Shown piece after piece: positions 17,470 to 26,872 of a DNA stretch of 64,000 nt; position 1 is the stretch's first letter, and every line of letters begins with the position of its first letter. This DNA comes from Haladaptatus sp. ZSTT2 (GTDB lineage: Archaea; Halobacteriota; Halobacteria; Halobacteriales; Halococcaceae). The position numbers were made by a program, and so were the translations under genes. Under the pieces are notes generated by a model. It saw nothing but the letters and a program-made list of their open reading frames with translations, did no database searches and had not been told where the DNA came from. The stretch spans positions 1,550,001 to 1,614,000 of the forward strand of contig NZ_JBAMHQ010000001.1 in NCBI RefSeq assembly GCF_037081775.1, given 5' to 3'.

Positions 17470-18501
17470 GTGAGTCGCTGGAGCTACTTCCTCCGGCGGG
17501 TGCTGCTCGCGATTCCTATCCTCGTGTTCTCGACCTCCATCACCTTCCTGATTATCCGGGTAGGGCCGGTCGACCCGGTCGCGTCGATTCTCGGGCCGAC
17601 AGGATCTGCAGAAGCATACCACGAAATTGCCGTCCGCCTCGGCCTCGAAACAGTAAGCGGTGAGCCAGTGCCCATCTGGGAACAGTACTTCCAGTTCCTC
17701 TGGGACCTGTTCACCTTCAACCTCGGGCAGTCCTGGGTCATCAGCCCTGACACCACCGTCTACCAAGTCATCGCCACGCGTGCGCCGCGCACCATCTGGC
17801 TCGGCTTCTGGTCGGTCCTGATTGCCATCTTCATTGGCATCCCGCTCGGTTTTTACGCCGGACTCCACCCAAACACCTGGAGCGACTACATCGCCTCGTT
17901 CGGAGGGATTGTCTGGCGGGCAATGCCGAACTTCTGGCTCGCCGTGATTCTGGTGAGTCTGCTCACCCAGTCACAGAAGGTTCTGTTCGGCTTCAACTGG
18001 AGTGCGTGGATCGTCGAAACGAACATCATTCGCTCTCCTGAACTCACGAACCTCTCAGACCCGAGCCGACTGCTCGCGGCGGTCAAACAGATTATGCCCG
18101 CCGCGCTGGTGCTCGGGTCGTCTTCGATGGGTAACGAGATGCGTATTGGCCGGACGGCGGTGTTAGAGACCATCAACTCGAACTACGTCGAGACAGCGCG
18201 TGCAAAGGGACTGCCCCGGCGCGCAATCGTCTGGAAGCACGTGTTCAGAAACGCGCTCATCCCGCTCGTCCCCATCATCACGGGTGAGGCGTTCTTGCTC
18301 ATCGGTGGTTCCGTGCTCGTCGAAACCGTCTTCGCCATCAACGGGATTGGCAAGCTATTCTTCGACGCGACCGTCCAAGGCGACCTCCCACTCGTGGGGT
18401 CGCTCATGTACATCTTCATCCTGCTTACGCTCTCTGTGAACATCCTGCAGGACTTCCTGTACACCGTCATCGACCCACGAGTCGGCTACGATAACAACTA
18501 A
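17470..18501 (+). CDS. dppB: Peptide ABC transporter permease, DppB type
   Basis: A 343-residue inner permease subunit starting with GTG. The N-terminal helix RRVLLAIPILVFSTSITFLI and the EAA-loop region (ETARAKGLPRRAIVWKHVFR) that docks on the ATPases are clear, followed by GEAFLLIGGSVLVETVFAIN. About six membrane helices are visible. A TATA-like GACTTATAC lies about 30 bases before the GTG, so this gene may begin a second transcript. The stop is two bases before dppC. Confidence 0.93.
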   Translation: MSRWSYFLRRVLLAIPILVFSTSITFLIIRVGPVDPVASILGPTGSAEAYHEIAVRLGLETVSGEPVPIWEQYFQFLWDLFTFNLGQSWVISPDTTVYQVIATRAPRTIWLGFWSVLIAIFIGIPLGFYAGLHPNTWSDYIASFGGIVWRAMPNFWLAVILVSLLTQSQKVLFGFNWSAWIVETNIIRSPELTNLSDPSRLLAAVKQIMPAALVLGSSSMGNEMRIGRTAVLETINSNYVETARAKGLPRRAIVWKHVFRNALIPLVPIITGEAFLLIGGSVLVETVFAINGIGKLFFDATVQGDLPLVGSLMYIFILLTLSVNILQDFLYTVIDPRVGYDNN

Positions 18502-18503
18502 CA

Positions 18504-19982
18504 ATGAGCCAAAACAGTGTAACAGAAGACGTACCGCTTCTCCAGCGTATCAGGGAGAACCCGCGTCCTGCACTCATCTGGGGTTCCATCATGGCACTCC
18601 TGTTCGTGCTCGAATTCGGGGCGGTTGCGACGACCGTGCTCGGGTTCATCTCGTCGGTGATCGCTGCGATTCCGGGCGGTACCGGCGCGTCGCTCGCTGC
18701 CGCATTCAAAGATGCCTCGGCCAGTGCCGCACAGATTCCAACGCTCACCTCGCGGGAACTCATCCCGAATCAAGGCTATCAGGAATCGGCAAACGGTCCG
18801 TGGGTGAACACCTTCCTCGGGCTCGAACCCAAGTGGGCGTGGCTCATCCGCGTGTTGCTCACCTACACCTACGCCTTCACGTTCCTCGCGTGGGTGCTCG
18901 TCGGATACAAGGTGTTCCGCGACAACTACCGCTACGCAGACTGGACGCCACGCGACGACGTGGTGCGCCGGATGAAAAACCACCGGTGGGGCCAGTTCGG
19001 CTTCATCATCGTGTTCCTGTTCGTGATTATGGCGGTGTTCGCGCCAACGCTCGGCCCAACGACGTTCGACGAGAACATTGACCGCCCATACGAAAATCAG
19101 TTCAAGTACTTCAACGAAGACACCCAGTCCGTCCAAGAGGCGTTCGTCGGTGACGCGAACCTGATGACCGCCTCGCGCGGGGCGGGGAGTACGAACATCC
19201 AGCCGTGGCAGTACGACGAATACGGCAGGTTCCATCCGTTTGGCACCATGCCAACACCCGGACAGGACTTGTTTACCTTCATGGTACACGGGGCGCGGGT
19301 GTCGCTGTTTATCGGCCTCGTCTCCATCAGCCTGAGTACGTTCCTCGCGGCTGGCTTTGGCCTGCTCACGGCGTACTACAAGGGGCTGGTTGACCTCGCA
19401 ACGGTTGTGGCGAGCGACTCCATCATGAGTCTGCCACAACTGCTCATCCTCATCTTGCTCTCGGTGGTGTTCCAAGACCACTGGCTGTCGAGCATCTACA
19501 ACGGCGGCTTGCTGATTGCGCTCATCTTCGCCGGGACGGGCTGGCCGTTCCTCTGGCGCGCGATCCGCGGGCCTGCGTTCCAGGTCTCAGAACAAGAGTG
19601 GGTTGACGCCGCCCGCAGCTACGGGCAGCGCTCGACCGTGACGATGAAAAAACACATGCTGCCGTACATCCTCGGCTACCTGCTCATCTACGGCTCGATG
19701 ACGCTCGGTGGCATCATCATCGGCACCTCTGCGCTGTCGTTCCTCGGGCTTGGCATCTCGCCGCCAACCCCTGAATGGGGCAGCGCCATCAGCGCCGGAC
19801 AGAACTACGTGACCACCGATGCGTGGCACGTCTCGCTCATCCCGGGCCTGCTCATCGTGCTCGTCGTGACCGCGTTCAACGCGCTCGGTGACGGCATCCG
19901 CGACTCACTCGACCCCAAAAGTGGTGTTGGTGACGAGACGGGCGGTGAGGCTGCTGCCGCCGCCGGAGGTGGTGGTGGATGA
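18504..19982 (+). CDS. dppC: Peptide ABC transporter permease, DppC type
   Basis: A 492-residue permease, longer than the usual 300 or so. The N-terminal 170 residues carry two additional hydrophobic segments (ALIWGSIMALLFVLEFGAVA and TYTYAFTFLAWVLVGYKVF) before the standard DppC start at RMKNHRWGQFGFIIVFLFVI. The EAA loop is VDAARSYGQRSTVTMKKHML. The C-terminus is an unusual Ala/Gly-rich tail. Such enlarged DppC proteins occur in haloarchaea. The stop overlaps dppD by four bases. Confidence 0.92.
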   Translation: MSQNSVTEDVPLLQRIRENPRPALIWGSIMALLFVLEFGAVATTVLGFISSVIAAIPGGTGASLAAAFKDASASAAQIPTLTSRELIPNQGYQESANGPWVNTFLGLEPKWAWLIRVLLTYTYAFTFLAWVLVGYKVFRDNYRYADWTPRDDVVRRMKNHRWGQFGFIIVFLFVIMAVFAPTLGPTTFDENIDRPYENQFKYFNEDTQSVQEAFVGDANLMTASRGAGSTNIQPWQYDEYGRFHPFGTMPTPGQDLFTFMVHGARVSLFIGLVSISLSTFLAAGFGLLTAYYKGLVDLATVVASDSIMSLPQLLILILLSVVFQDHWLSSIYNGGLLIALIFAGTGWPFLWRAIRGPAFQVSEQEWVDAARSYGQRSTVTMKKHMLPYILGYLLIYGSMTLGGIIIGTSALSFLGLGISPPTPEWGSAISAGQNYVTTDAWHVSLIPGLLIVLVVTAFNALGDGIRDSLDPKSGVGDETGGEAAAAAGGGGG

Positions 19983-21061
19983 GTTCCATGGACGAACTCG
20001 AACAGTCCACCCAGCGAGAGACGGGCGAGCCCGTCCTCGACGTCAACAACCTGCGGACGGCGTTCTTCACTGACAAGGAGGTCATCCGCGCGGTCGACGG
20101 CATCAGCTTCGACATCCGCGAAGGCGAAACCGTCGGCATCGTCGGTGAGTCCGGTTCCGGGAAGTCGGTGACCGCCCGCTCGATTATGGGTATCGTCGAC
20201 TCACCCGGCCGAATCTTAGACGGGTCGTCGATTCGCTTCAAGGGCGAAGAGCTGGTTGGGAAAACCGAGGCCGAGTACCGCAAGATTCGCGGGCCCGGCA
20301 TCTCGATGATTTTCCAAGACCCGCTCACCTCGCTCAACCCGGTGTACACCGTCGGGAACCAGATCAAGGAAGTGCTTCGCCTCCACCGCGGCCTGCGCGG
20401 CCACGAGGCGACCGAAGAGGCTGTCCGCCTGCTCGAAGCCGTGAGCATTCCGGACGCCCGCCGTCGCGTTGACGAGTACCCTCACCAGTTCTCCGGGGGG
20501 ATGCGCCAGCGTGCGGTCATCGCGATGGCACTGGCGAGCAAGCCAGAGCTCATCATCGCAGACGAGCCAACCACGGCGCTCGACGTGACGATTCAGGCCC
20601 AGATTCTCGAACTCTTAGAGGAGATTCAAGAAGAACGCGGCCTCTCTATCATGTTCATCACCCACGACATGGGTGTCATCGCGGAGATTGCAGACCGCGT
20701 GAACGTGATGTACGCGGGCGAGATCATCGAGTCCGCACCGGTCGAAGAGCTGTTTGGCGACCCCAAACACCCCTACACCGAGGGGCTGCTCGAAAGCATT
20801 CCGGGCCGCCATCCGGGCGAAGATCGGCTTCGCACCATCAAAGGCGAGGTGCCGACGCCGAACGAACCAGCGACCTACTGTCGGTTCGCACCCCGCTGCC
20901 CGAAGGCGTTCGATGAGTGTAACTCGGTCCACCCGGTGTCGGTCCCGATTCACGAATCGGCAGACAACCACACCGCCGCCTGTCTCCTGTATCCCGAGGA
21001 CGGGACGCGGGAGGACGCAGTCGAAACCCACCGCGCGCGAAGCGAGGTGTATGAACAATGA
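19979..21061 (+). CDS. dppD: Peptide ABC transporter ATP-binding protein, DppD type
   Basis: A 360-residue ATPase. Walker A is G-E-S-G-S-G-K-S near 58-65, the signature is F-S-G-G-M-R-Q-R, and Walker B is [12 protein letters not shown]. The oligopeptide C-terminal domain carries four conserved cysteines, with C301-x6-C308-x6-C315 and a later A-A-C, a pattern associated with a cluster-binding site in some Dpp ATPases. It pairs with DppF; both ends overlap neighbours, so the four genes are tightly coupled. Confidence 0.94.
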   Translation: MSSMDELEQSTQRETGEPVLDVNNLRTAFFTDKEVIRAVDGISFDIREGETVGIVGESGSGKSVTARSIMGIVDSPGRILDGSSIRFKGEELVGKTEAEYRKIRGPGISMIFQDPLTSLNPVYTVGNQIKEVLRLHRGLRGHEATEEAVRLLEAVSIPDARRRVDEYPHQFSGGMRQRAVIAMALASKPELIIADEPTTALDVTIQAQILELLEEIQEERGLSIMFITHDMGVIAEIADRVNVMYAGEIIESAPVEELFGDPKHPYTEGLLESIPGRHPGEDRLRTIKGEVPTPNEPATYCRFAPRCPKAFDECNSVHPVSVPIHESADNHTAACLLYPEDGTREDAVETHRARSEVYEQ

Positions 21062-22443
21062 GCAGTGAAACCGCAAGTGAGTTCGAGACGACCGTCGCAA
21101 CGGGCCAGACGCTGGTCGAGGTTAACGAATTAAAGACCTACTATGAGAGCAGCGGGCTGTTCAGTGGGAACCCCGTCAAAGCAGTTGACGGCGTCAACTT
21201 CGAAATCAAGAAAGGCGAAACGCTCGGTCTCGTCGGCGAGTCCGGCTGTGGGAAGACCACGCTTGGCCGCACGCTCGTTCGCTTAGAGAAGGCGACCGGT
21301 GGCGAGGTCAAGTACAAGGGCACGGACATCACGAAGCTGTCTGGCTCCGACCTGAAAAACTGGCGGCGCAACGCCCAGATTGTCTTCCAAGACCCAGAGT
21401 CCAGCCTCAACGACCGTATGACGGTCGGGGAGATCATCCGCGAGCCACTCGACGTACACGAGATTGGCACGCCCCGCGACCGCCGGGATAAGGTGCGAAA
21501 CCTGCTCGAAACCGTTGGCCTGCGCGAGGAGCACTACTTCCGCTATCCCCACCAGTTCTCCGGTGGCCAGCGCCAGCGCATCGGCATCGCCCGCGCGCTC
21601 GCGCTCGAACCGGAGTTCGTCGTACTCGACGAACCGGTCTCGGCGCTTGACGTATCTGTGCAGGCGAAGATTCTGAACCTGCTCGAAGACCTCCAAGAGG
21701 AGTTCGGGCTGACGTATCTGTTCATCGCCCACGACCTCTCTGTGGTGCGTCACATCTGTGACCGAACCGCGGTGATGTATCTCGGACACATCATGGAGAT
21801 TGGCGACACAGAAGAGCTGTTCACCGACCCAGCGAATCCGTACACGCTCTCGTTGCTGTCTGCGATTCCAGACCCGAATCCGACGGTCGAACGCGAGCGC
21901 ATCACGCTCCGTGGGACGCCACCCAGCCCGCGTGACCCACCGAAGGGCTGTCCGTTCAGCACGCGGTGTCCGACGAAGATTCGCCCGCCGAAGTACGAAG
22001 ACATAGACGATGAGGTGTGGGGTGGCATCGAGTTGCTCCGCGAAATCGTCCGCGAGCGCACGCGCGCAGACAAGTCGATTGGTGAGCGTGCCCGCGAAGT
22101 CCTCGGCATGGAGACGCGGTTTTCGAACATCGAGGACATAAACCGCGAGGTGTTTGGCGACCTCGAGGTTCCCGCGGAGATTCGCACCCACCTCACCGAA
22201 GCGGAGGAACTCGTCGCAAGCGGCAATGAGAAAGACGCCGCTGCCTACCTTCGCGCGGAGTTCGGCAGCATCTGTGACGGCGTCGTCCCCGAAGACGCAC
22301 AGCGCGCAAACGGCGACGCAGACATCATCAAACCCGAACAGCTTTCGGTGAGCGAGTCGGGCCGCCTGAGCCTGTGTCATCGCCACAAAGCCGAGTATCA
22401 GGAACCGTCTGAGTACTTAGACGAACACATCTTCGCTCGATGA
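21058..22443 (+). CDS. dppF: Peptide ABC transporter ATP-binding protein, DppF type, with insert
   Basis: A 461-residue ATPase, about 100 residues longer than usual. Walker A is G-E-S-G-C-G-K-T, the signature F-S-G-G-Q-R-Q-R, and Walker B F-V-V-L-D-E-P-V-S-A-L-D. The C-terminal cysteine motif is C298-x5-C304 and then, instead of a third cysteine within seven residues as in DppD, a charged helical stretch of about 100 residues before C406 and C440. The insert contains WGGIELLREIVRERTRADKS and a second helical part around 380-400. The gene overlaps dppD by four bases and the next gene by four. Confidence 0.92.
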   Translation: MSSETASEFETTVATGQTLVEVNELKTYYESSGLFSGNPVKAVDGVNFEIKKGETLGLVGESGCGKTTLGRTLVRLEKATGGEVKYKGTDITKLSGSDLKNWRRNAQIVFQDPESSLNDRMTVGEIIREPLDVHEIGTPRDRRDKVRNLLETVGLREEHYFRYPHQFSGGQRQRIGIARALALEPEFVVLDEPVSALDVSVQAKILNLLEDLQEEFGLTYLFIAHDLSVVRHICDRTAVMYLGHIMEIGDTEELFTDPANPYTLSLLSAIPDPNPTVERERITLRGTPPSPRDPPKGCPFSTRCPTKIRPPKYEDIDDEVWGGIELLREIVRERTRADKSIGERAREVLGMETRFSNIEDINREVFGDLEVPAEIRTHLTEAEELVASGNEKDAAAYLRAEFGSICDGVVPEDAQRANGDADIIKPEQLSVSESGRLSLCHRHKAEYQEPSEYLDEHIFAR

Positions 22444-22835
22444 GCACCGAGCCGTCACTGCGAACCCAGCAAGCGGTCGATGCGCTGGTGTACGTCGGTG
22501 CGGTGACGCTCGTCCTCTTCTCGATTTCTGCGCTCGTGAGCTTCGGCGTCGGCGGCGGCTGGCCGGGCGTGAAGAACATGCTGTTCGTGCTCGGCTTTCT
22601 CGCCTTCGGCGTCGCCGCCTTCCAGTTGCGGCCAAGCGCGCCGTGGAAAGACGAGAGCGATACGAGTCGGGATGAAACGCCCTTCGAACGGCTGACCTAC
22701 CGCGTGCCGCCGCTCAAAGGGACGACCCTGCCGGTAAACGACCGGATGCGGGGGTCGACAAAGCTGTTTCTCGCAAGCCTCCTGACGCTTCTCGTCTCGC
22801 TCGTGATGGAGTTTGGCTTGGGGATTGGTGCCTAG
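22440..22835 (+). CDS. Haloarchaeal membrane protein at the end of the dpp operon (DUF7555-like)
   Basis: A 131-residue protein with three hydrophobic segments: near 16-35 (LVYVGAVTLVLFSISALVSF), near 43-62 and near 108-128. A basic/polar loop with an R-V-P-P-L motif lies between the second and third. From memory the family is DUF7555; it has no known function. The start overlaps the dppF stop by four bases, so it is translated with the transporter, and an accessory role there is possible but not shown. Confidence 0.7.
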   Translation: MSTEPSLRTQQAVDALVYVGAVTLVLFSISALVSFGVGGGWPGVKNMLFVLGFLAFGVAAFQLRPSAPWKDESDTSRDETPFERLTYRVPPLKGTTLPVNDRMRGSTKLFLASLLTLLVSLVMEFGLGIGA

Positions 22836-22875
22836 AGTCAACAACTTTTACCGGGAGTAGCGGTCTAGAGCGAGT

Positions 22876-23499
22876 ATGCCCGAACACGGAGACGACCAAC
22901 AGGAGTACGCAGACCGGCTGGCCCAGGACGCAGACGTGCTGAAAAACGGCTGGACGGCCACCATCGACGAGATGAAAGCCATGGCCGCAGAGTACGAAGA
23001 CCAGGGCTGGAACGCGTACTACGTCGCCGCGGGTCACACCGCGACCGAGCCACCAGACGCCGGGCCAAAAGGTCGCTTCGGTCTCGTCCACGTCATCCCC
23101 GGCAACTACGCAGACGACTTCGTCGAAACGTTCGAAGCAGGCGAGTTCTCGACCTACGACGTGTTCCGCAAGGAGATGGACGGCCACGTGTTTTTCGTCA
23201 CCAAACTGCTCGATGAACCCTCGAAAAATGCCATCTTCATCGCCGGGCAGTACGAACTCTGGAATGCGGGCAACCTCGTCTCCCACGCGATGGAAGCAGG
23301 CGAAATCTACACCCACGTCCAGAAACTCGACGGCACGATGCTCGGCTCGTTCAAACACGACGACCCGGCCAAGTTCTTCCCGCACGCAGAAGACTTCAAA
23401 CAGCACTACGGCGCGATGGGCGACCAACAACCGGACGTGAGCGGAAGGGCCGTAAGCGCGGAGGAAGTCGAAGCGATGCAAGAGCAGTCTGAAGAATAA
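22876..23499 (+). CDS. Conserved haloarchaeal protein (DUF7529-like)
   Basis: A 207-residue acidic soluble protein, MPEHGDDQQEYADRLAQDAD onward. It has an amphipathic helical start, then a mixed alpha/beta region with GRFGLVHVIPGNYADDFVET and NAIFIAGQYELWNAGNLVSH. I associate it with DUF7529 from memory; no catalytic motif is recognised. A TTTTACC string about 30 bases before the ATG is a TATA candidate. The gap behind it carries an ORB-like site. Confidence 0.65.
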   Translation: MPEHGDDQQEYADRLAQDADVLKNGWTATIDEMKAMAAEYEDQGWNAYYVAAGHTATEPPDAGPKGRFGLVHVIPGNYADDFVETFEAGEFSTYDVFRKEMDGHVFFVTKLLDEPSKNAIFIAGQYELWNAGNLVSHAMEAGEIYTHVQKLDGTMLGSFKHDDPAKFFPHAEDFKQHYGAMGDQQPDVSGRAVSAEEVEAMQEQSEE

Positions 23500-23500
23500 G

Positions 23501-23525
23501 GGTTCCAGCGGAAACGAGGGGGTTT
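23501..23525 (+). promoter_or_regulatory. Isolated ORB-like sequence
   Basis: GTTCCAGCGGAAAC followed by GAGGGGGTTT, just two bases after the stop of the preceding gene. Aligned by eye it matches the core of the origin boxes at 57963-57990 at 19 of 22 positions, as well as several boxes inside the origin do. Orc1 binding here is inferred. It lies about 120 bases before the CBS-domain gene. Confidence 0.45.
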
Positions 23526-23647
23526 CGGGATTTTTAGTCGTCGTGGCAGGTGGACGTGACAGTTATCCCGTCGCGTTCGTTTCGTGGGTGTGGCCTGCAT
23601 GCCCAAGGTGGAAGTACTTAGTACCTGCATGGCGCAAGTAACAGACA

Positions 23648-24499
23648 ATGAAAGTCTCTGATGCGATGACGCCGCGTGACTCGCTCGTGACGGTGGAGTT
23701 ACCCGGCACGCGAGATGACGTGCTCGAATATCTCCAGGAGCGCAAGTTTTCCTCGGTGCCGGTCATCAAGCAGACCGATGACGGCGAGGAGTTTCGCGGT
23801 CTCGTCTCGCGTGAAGCCCTGATTACAGACCCGGACGAAGACCAGCTTGCACTGCTCGTCGAAGAAGTGCCGACGACGCAGGCAGACGCCGACATCACCG
23901 ACGTTGCCGAGTTGATGATTGCAGAAGGCGCCCGCCGCATCCCCGTCGTGGACGGCCAGCTTGAGGGCATCGTCACCGTGACCGACGTGGTTCGCGCCAT
24001 TGCCGCTGGTGACGCCCCCGGTGAGATGGAGGTCGGCGAGCTTTACGAATACCGCGTCAACACCGTGTTTTCGGGTTCGCCGCTGCGTGTCTGTGAGCGC
24101 GAACTGTCCTACGCCGACGAAGCCTACGGTATCGTCCTCGACGACGAGGCCGAGGTCGCGGGTATCATCACCGAAGTGGACATCCTGAACGTCGCACGCG
24201 TGGTCGAAGGCGAGGACGGCACGGGCGACTCCATCGCCAATGAGGACGACGAGTGGATGTGGGAGGGCATCAAGGCGACGGGCAACCGCTATCTGCCGAC
24301 CCGCAACGTCGAACTGCCAAGCGGCCCGGTCAGCGAGTTCATGAGCGACGACCTGAAAACGATTGGCCGCCGGCGCACCGCACAGGACGCAGCGAAGCTG
24401 ATGCGCAACGAAGACATCGAACAGATTCCGGTCATGAGCGGCGACGAGCTCATCGGCATCGTCCGCGACATGGACCTCCTCATCGCCTGTCTCCAATGA
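23648..24499 (+). CDS. CBS-domain protein (four CBS motifs)
   Basis: A 283-residue protein built from four CBS repeats (start MKVSDAMTPRDSLVTVELPG; RRIPVVDGQLEGIVTVTDVV; GIVLDDEAEVAGIITEVDIL; and EQIPVMSGDELIGIVRDMDL). CBS pairs bind adenine nucleotides or SAM and sense energy state. No enzymatic domain is attached. Its TGA stop overlaps the ATG of glyS, so it is co-expressed with glycyl-tRNA synthetase; a nucleotide-sensing role linked to translation is an inference from this coupling. Confidence 0.88.
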   Translation: MKVSDAMTPRDSLVTVELPGTRDDVLEYLQERKFSSVPVIKQTDDGEEFRGLVSREALITDPDEDQLALLVEEVPTTQADADITDVAELMIAEGARRIPVVDGQLEGIVTVTDVVRAIAAGDAPGEMEVGELYEYRVNTVFSGSPLRVCERELSYADEAYGIVLDDEAEVAGIITEVDILNVARVVEGEDGTGDSIANEDDEWMWEGIKATGNRYLPTRNVELPSGPVSEFMSDDLKTIGRRRTAQDAAKLMRNEDIEQIPVMSGDELIGIVRDMDLLIACLQ

Positions 24500-26235
24500 G
24501 CTCTGACGCAGAACGACTCTCGGAACTCGCAAAGCGCCGCGGCTTCTACTTCCCCGCTTCGGGTGCCTACGGCGGCGTCGCCGGCTTCTACGTCTACGGC
24601 CCGCAGGGTGCGGCATTAAAGCGCAACCTCGAAGACACCTGGCGCGACCAGTTCGTCGTCAAAGAGGGCCACGAGGAAATCGACGCACCGACCATCATGC
24701 CCGAACCGGTGTTCGAAGCCTCCGGCCACTTAGATGGGTTCGACGACATGATCGTCGAATGCCCTGAGTGTGGCGAGAGTCACCGCGCAGACCACCTCGT
24801 CGAGGACAACACGGACATCGAGGAAGCAGAGAGCTACTCGCCCGAAGAGGTTGCAGAACTGATTGCTGAATACGACCTCGAATGCCCGTCGTGTCACGCG
24901 AAACTCGCGGGCACCGAAGTGTCAGAGTTCAACCTCATGTTCGGCACGAACATCGGTCCCGGTTCGTCGTCGCCGGGCTACCTGCGCCCCGAGACGGCAC
25001 AGGGTATCTTCGTGGAGTTCCCCCGTCTCAAAGAGTACGCCCGCAACACGCTTCCGTTCGGCGTCGCGCAGATTGGCACGGCCTACCGCAACGAGATAAG
25101 TCCCCGGCGCGGCCTGATTCGCGTGCGTGAGTTCACGCAGGCGGAACTCGAACACTTCATCGACCCCGAAGCGGACGAGCCACCGCTCCACCGCGTCGCG
25201 GACGTGGAAGTGACGCTCTATCCGGCGGCCCAGCAGCAAGCAGACGGCCAGGAGTACGTGACCATGACCATCGGCGACGCCGTCGAACAGGGCGTCATCG
25301 AGAGCGCGTGGGTTGGCTACTACCTCGGCGTCGCCGCGGGCTGGTACGAGCGCATCGGCGTAGACATGGACCGGTTCCGGTACCGTCAGCACCTCGCGGG
25401 CGAGCGCGCCCACTACGCGAGCGACTGTTGGGACGCAGAAGCCGAGTTGGACGGCAACTGGGTCGAAATCACCGGGTTCGCCTACCGAGGCGACTACGAC
25501 CTCTCGCACCACGGCGCGCACTCGGGCGAAGAGTTCACCATCTTCAAGCAGTACGACGAGCCGAAGACGGTCGAACGCGCCGTTGTCGAACCCGACATGG
25601 CCTATCTCGGTCCTGAGTACGGCTCTGCGGCTGGTCAGATTGTCGAAGAACTCGAAGCGCTCGCCGCCCGCGACCGTTCGGCGTTCGACGGCGACGACGT
25701 AACGGTCGAAGTCGATGGTGAAGCGTACACCATTCCCGTCGAGAAAACCGGGTTCGCCGTCGAAGAACAGACCGAGTCGGGCGAGCACATCACGCCCCAC
25801 GTCGTCGAACCGTCGTTCGGCGTGGGTCGCATCGTCCACACCGTCCTCGAACACGCGATGACCGAGGACGAAGTCGATGGCGAGGAGCGAACGTTCCTCA
25901 AACTCGTCCCCGAACTCGCGCCGACGAACGTCGCCGTCTTCCCGCTGATGGACCGCGACGGCATGGGCGAACAGGCCCACGAAATCGCAGACACCCTCCG
26001 TCAGTACGGCCTGTCCGCTGCGTACGACGATTCCGGTAACATCGGTCGCCGGTATCGCAGACAGGACGAAATCGGCACGCCGTTTTGCGTGACCGTGGAC
26101 TACGAATCGCTCGAAGACGGCACGGTGACCGTCCGTGAACGCGACACGACCGCCCAGGCCCGCGTCGCCATTGCCGATCTCCCCGAACTCCTGCTCGCGC
26201 TCCGCGCAGGCGACCGTTCGTTTGACGACCTCTGA
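24496..26235 (+). CDS. glyS: Glycine--tRNA ligase
   Basis: A 579-residue class II synthetase (alpha2 archaeal/eukaryal type) charging tRNA-Gly. The N-terminus RRGFYFPASGAYGGVAGFYV-YGP is typical. Zinc-type cysteines are at C-P-E-C and C-P-S-C, motif 2 is in PRRGLIRVREFTQAELEHF, and motif 3 is in HVVEPSFGVGRIVHTVLEH. An anticodon-binding domain closes the protein. The frame is open upstream to 24253, but that is inside the CBS gene; ATG 24496 overlaps its stop. Confidence 0.96.
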   Translation: MSSDAERLSELAKRRGFYFPASGAYGGVAGFYVYGPQGAALKRNLEDTWRDQFVVKEGHEEIDAPTIMPEPVFEASGHLDGFDDMIVECPECGESHRADHLVEDNTDIEEAESYSPEEVAELIAEYDLECPSCHAKLAGTEVSEFNLMFGTNIGPGSSSPGYLRPETAQGIFVEFPRLKEYARNTLPFGVAQIGTAYRNEISPRRGLIRVREFTQAELEHFIDPEADEPPLHRVADVEVTLYPAAQQQADGQEYVTMTIGDAVEQGVIESAWVGYYLGVAAGWYERIGVDMDRFRYRQHLAGERAHYASDCWDAEAELDGNWVEITGFAYRGDYDLSHHGAHSGEEFTIFKQYDEPKTVERAVVEPDMAYLGPEYGSAAGQIVEELEALAARDRSAFDGDDVTVEVDGEAYTIPVEKTGFAVEEQTESGEHITPHVVEPSFGVGRIVHTVLEHAMTEDEVDGEERTFLKLVPELAPTNVAVFPLMDRDGMGEQAHEIADTLRQYGLSAAYDDSGNIGRRYRRQDEIGTPFCVTVDYESLEDGTVTVRERDTTAQARVAIADLPELLLALRAGDRSFDDL

Positions 26236-26831
26236 TGGACGACGAAATCGAACGCCGACTCATCCACGCCTCGGGCATTTTCGCCCCCCTCTCGTACTGG
26301 CTAGGCGTGCTCACCTGGCAGCAGTTGGGCTACGCTCTCGTCGCCGGGTCGGTGGTCGTGTTGTTTCTTGAAATCGTCCGCCTCATCGTCGGCCTCGACT
26401 GGAAAATCTACGACGACCTGACCCGCGAGTACGAGAAGGACAATTTGGCAGGATATGCGCTCTACGTCTGGGGCGTCACCGCGGTTGCGCTCGTGTTCGA
26501 ACCGCGGATTGCGATTCCCGCCATGTTGATGCTCTCGATTGGCGACCCCATCAGCGGGATTCTCGGCTCCGGTGAACTCCGGGCTGCCAAACAGGCGTAC
26601 GTCCTGCTCGCGATGTTCGGCGTCTGTCTGTTCATCGCGGTGTGGTCGGTTCCGTTTCTCGTCGCCGTCTGCGGCGCGCTCGCCGCAACCATCGCAGACG
26701 GCGTGAAACCCGTCATCGCGGGGTACGTCATCGACGACAACCTCACGATTCCACTCGGCTCTGCGGTGACGATGTACCTCGCGCTCACCTACCTGCCGAG
26801 TGCGGTGCAGAATCTGTCGTTCCTGCTCTGA
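26235..26831 (+). CDS. Dolichol-kinase-like membrane protein
   Basis: A 198-residue protein with about five or six hydrophobic helices. The D-P-I-S-G-I-L-G-S-G-E-L motif near 104-115 and the A-D-G-V-K-P-V near 153-159 match the CTP-dependent polyprenol/dolichol kinase and related CDP-alcohol families. A role in archaeal isoprenoid lipid or glycan-lipid metabolism is inferred. The start overlaps the glyS stop (TGATG). Confidence 0.8.
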   Translation: MDDEIERRLIHASGIFAPLSYWLGVLTWQQLGYALVAGSVVVLFLEIVRLIVGLDWKIYDDLTREYEKDNLAGYALYVWGVTAVALVFEPRIAIPAMLMLSIGDPISGILGSGELRAAKQAYVLLAMFGVCLFIAVWSVPFLVAVCGALAATIADGVKPVIAGYVIDDNLTIPLGSAVTMYLALTYLPSAVQNLSFLL

Positions 26832-26872
26832 AAGCAGTAATCTTCTTGTGAAGGCGGTGAAATTTGTCGGCT

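Noticed and set aside
21283-22386. A 367-codon minus-strand frame opposite dppF
   Set aside because: Shadow of dppF; no family features, and dppF motifs are intact.
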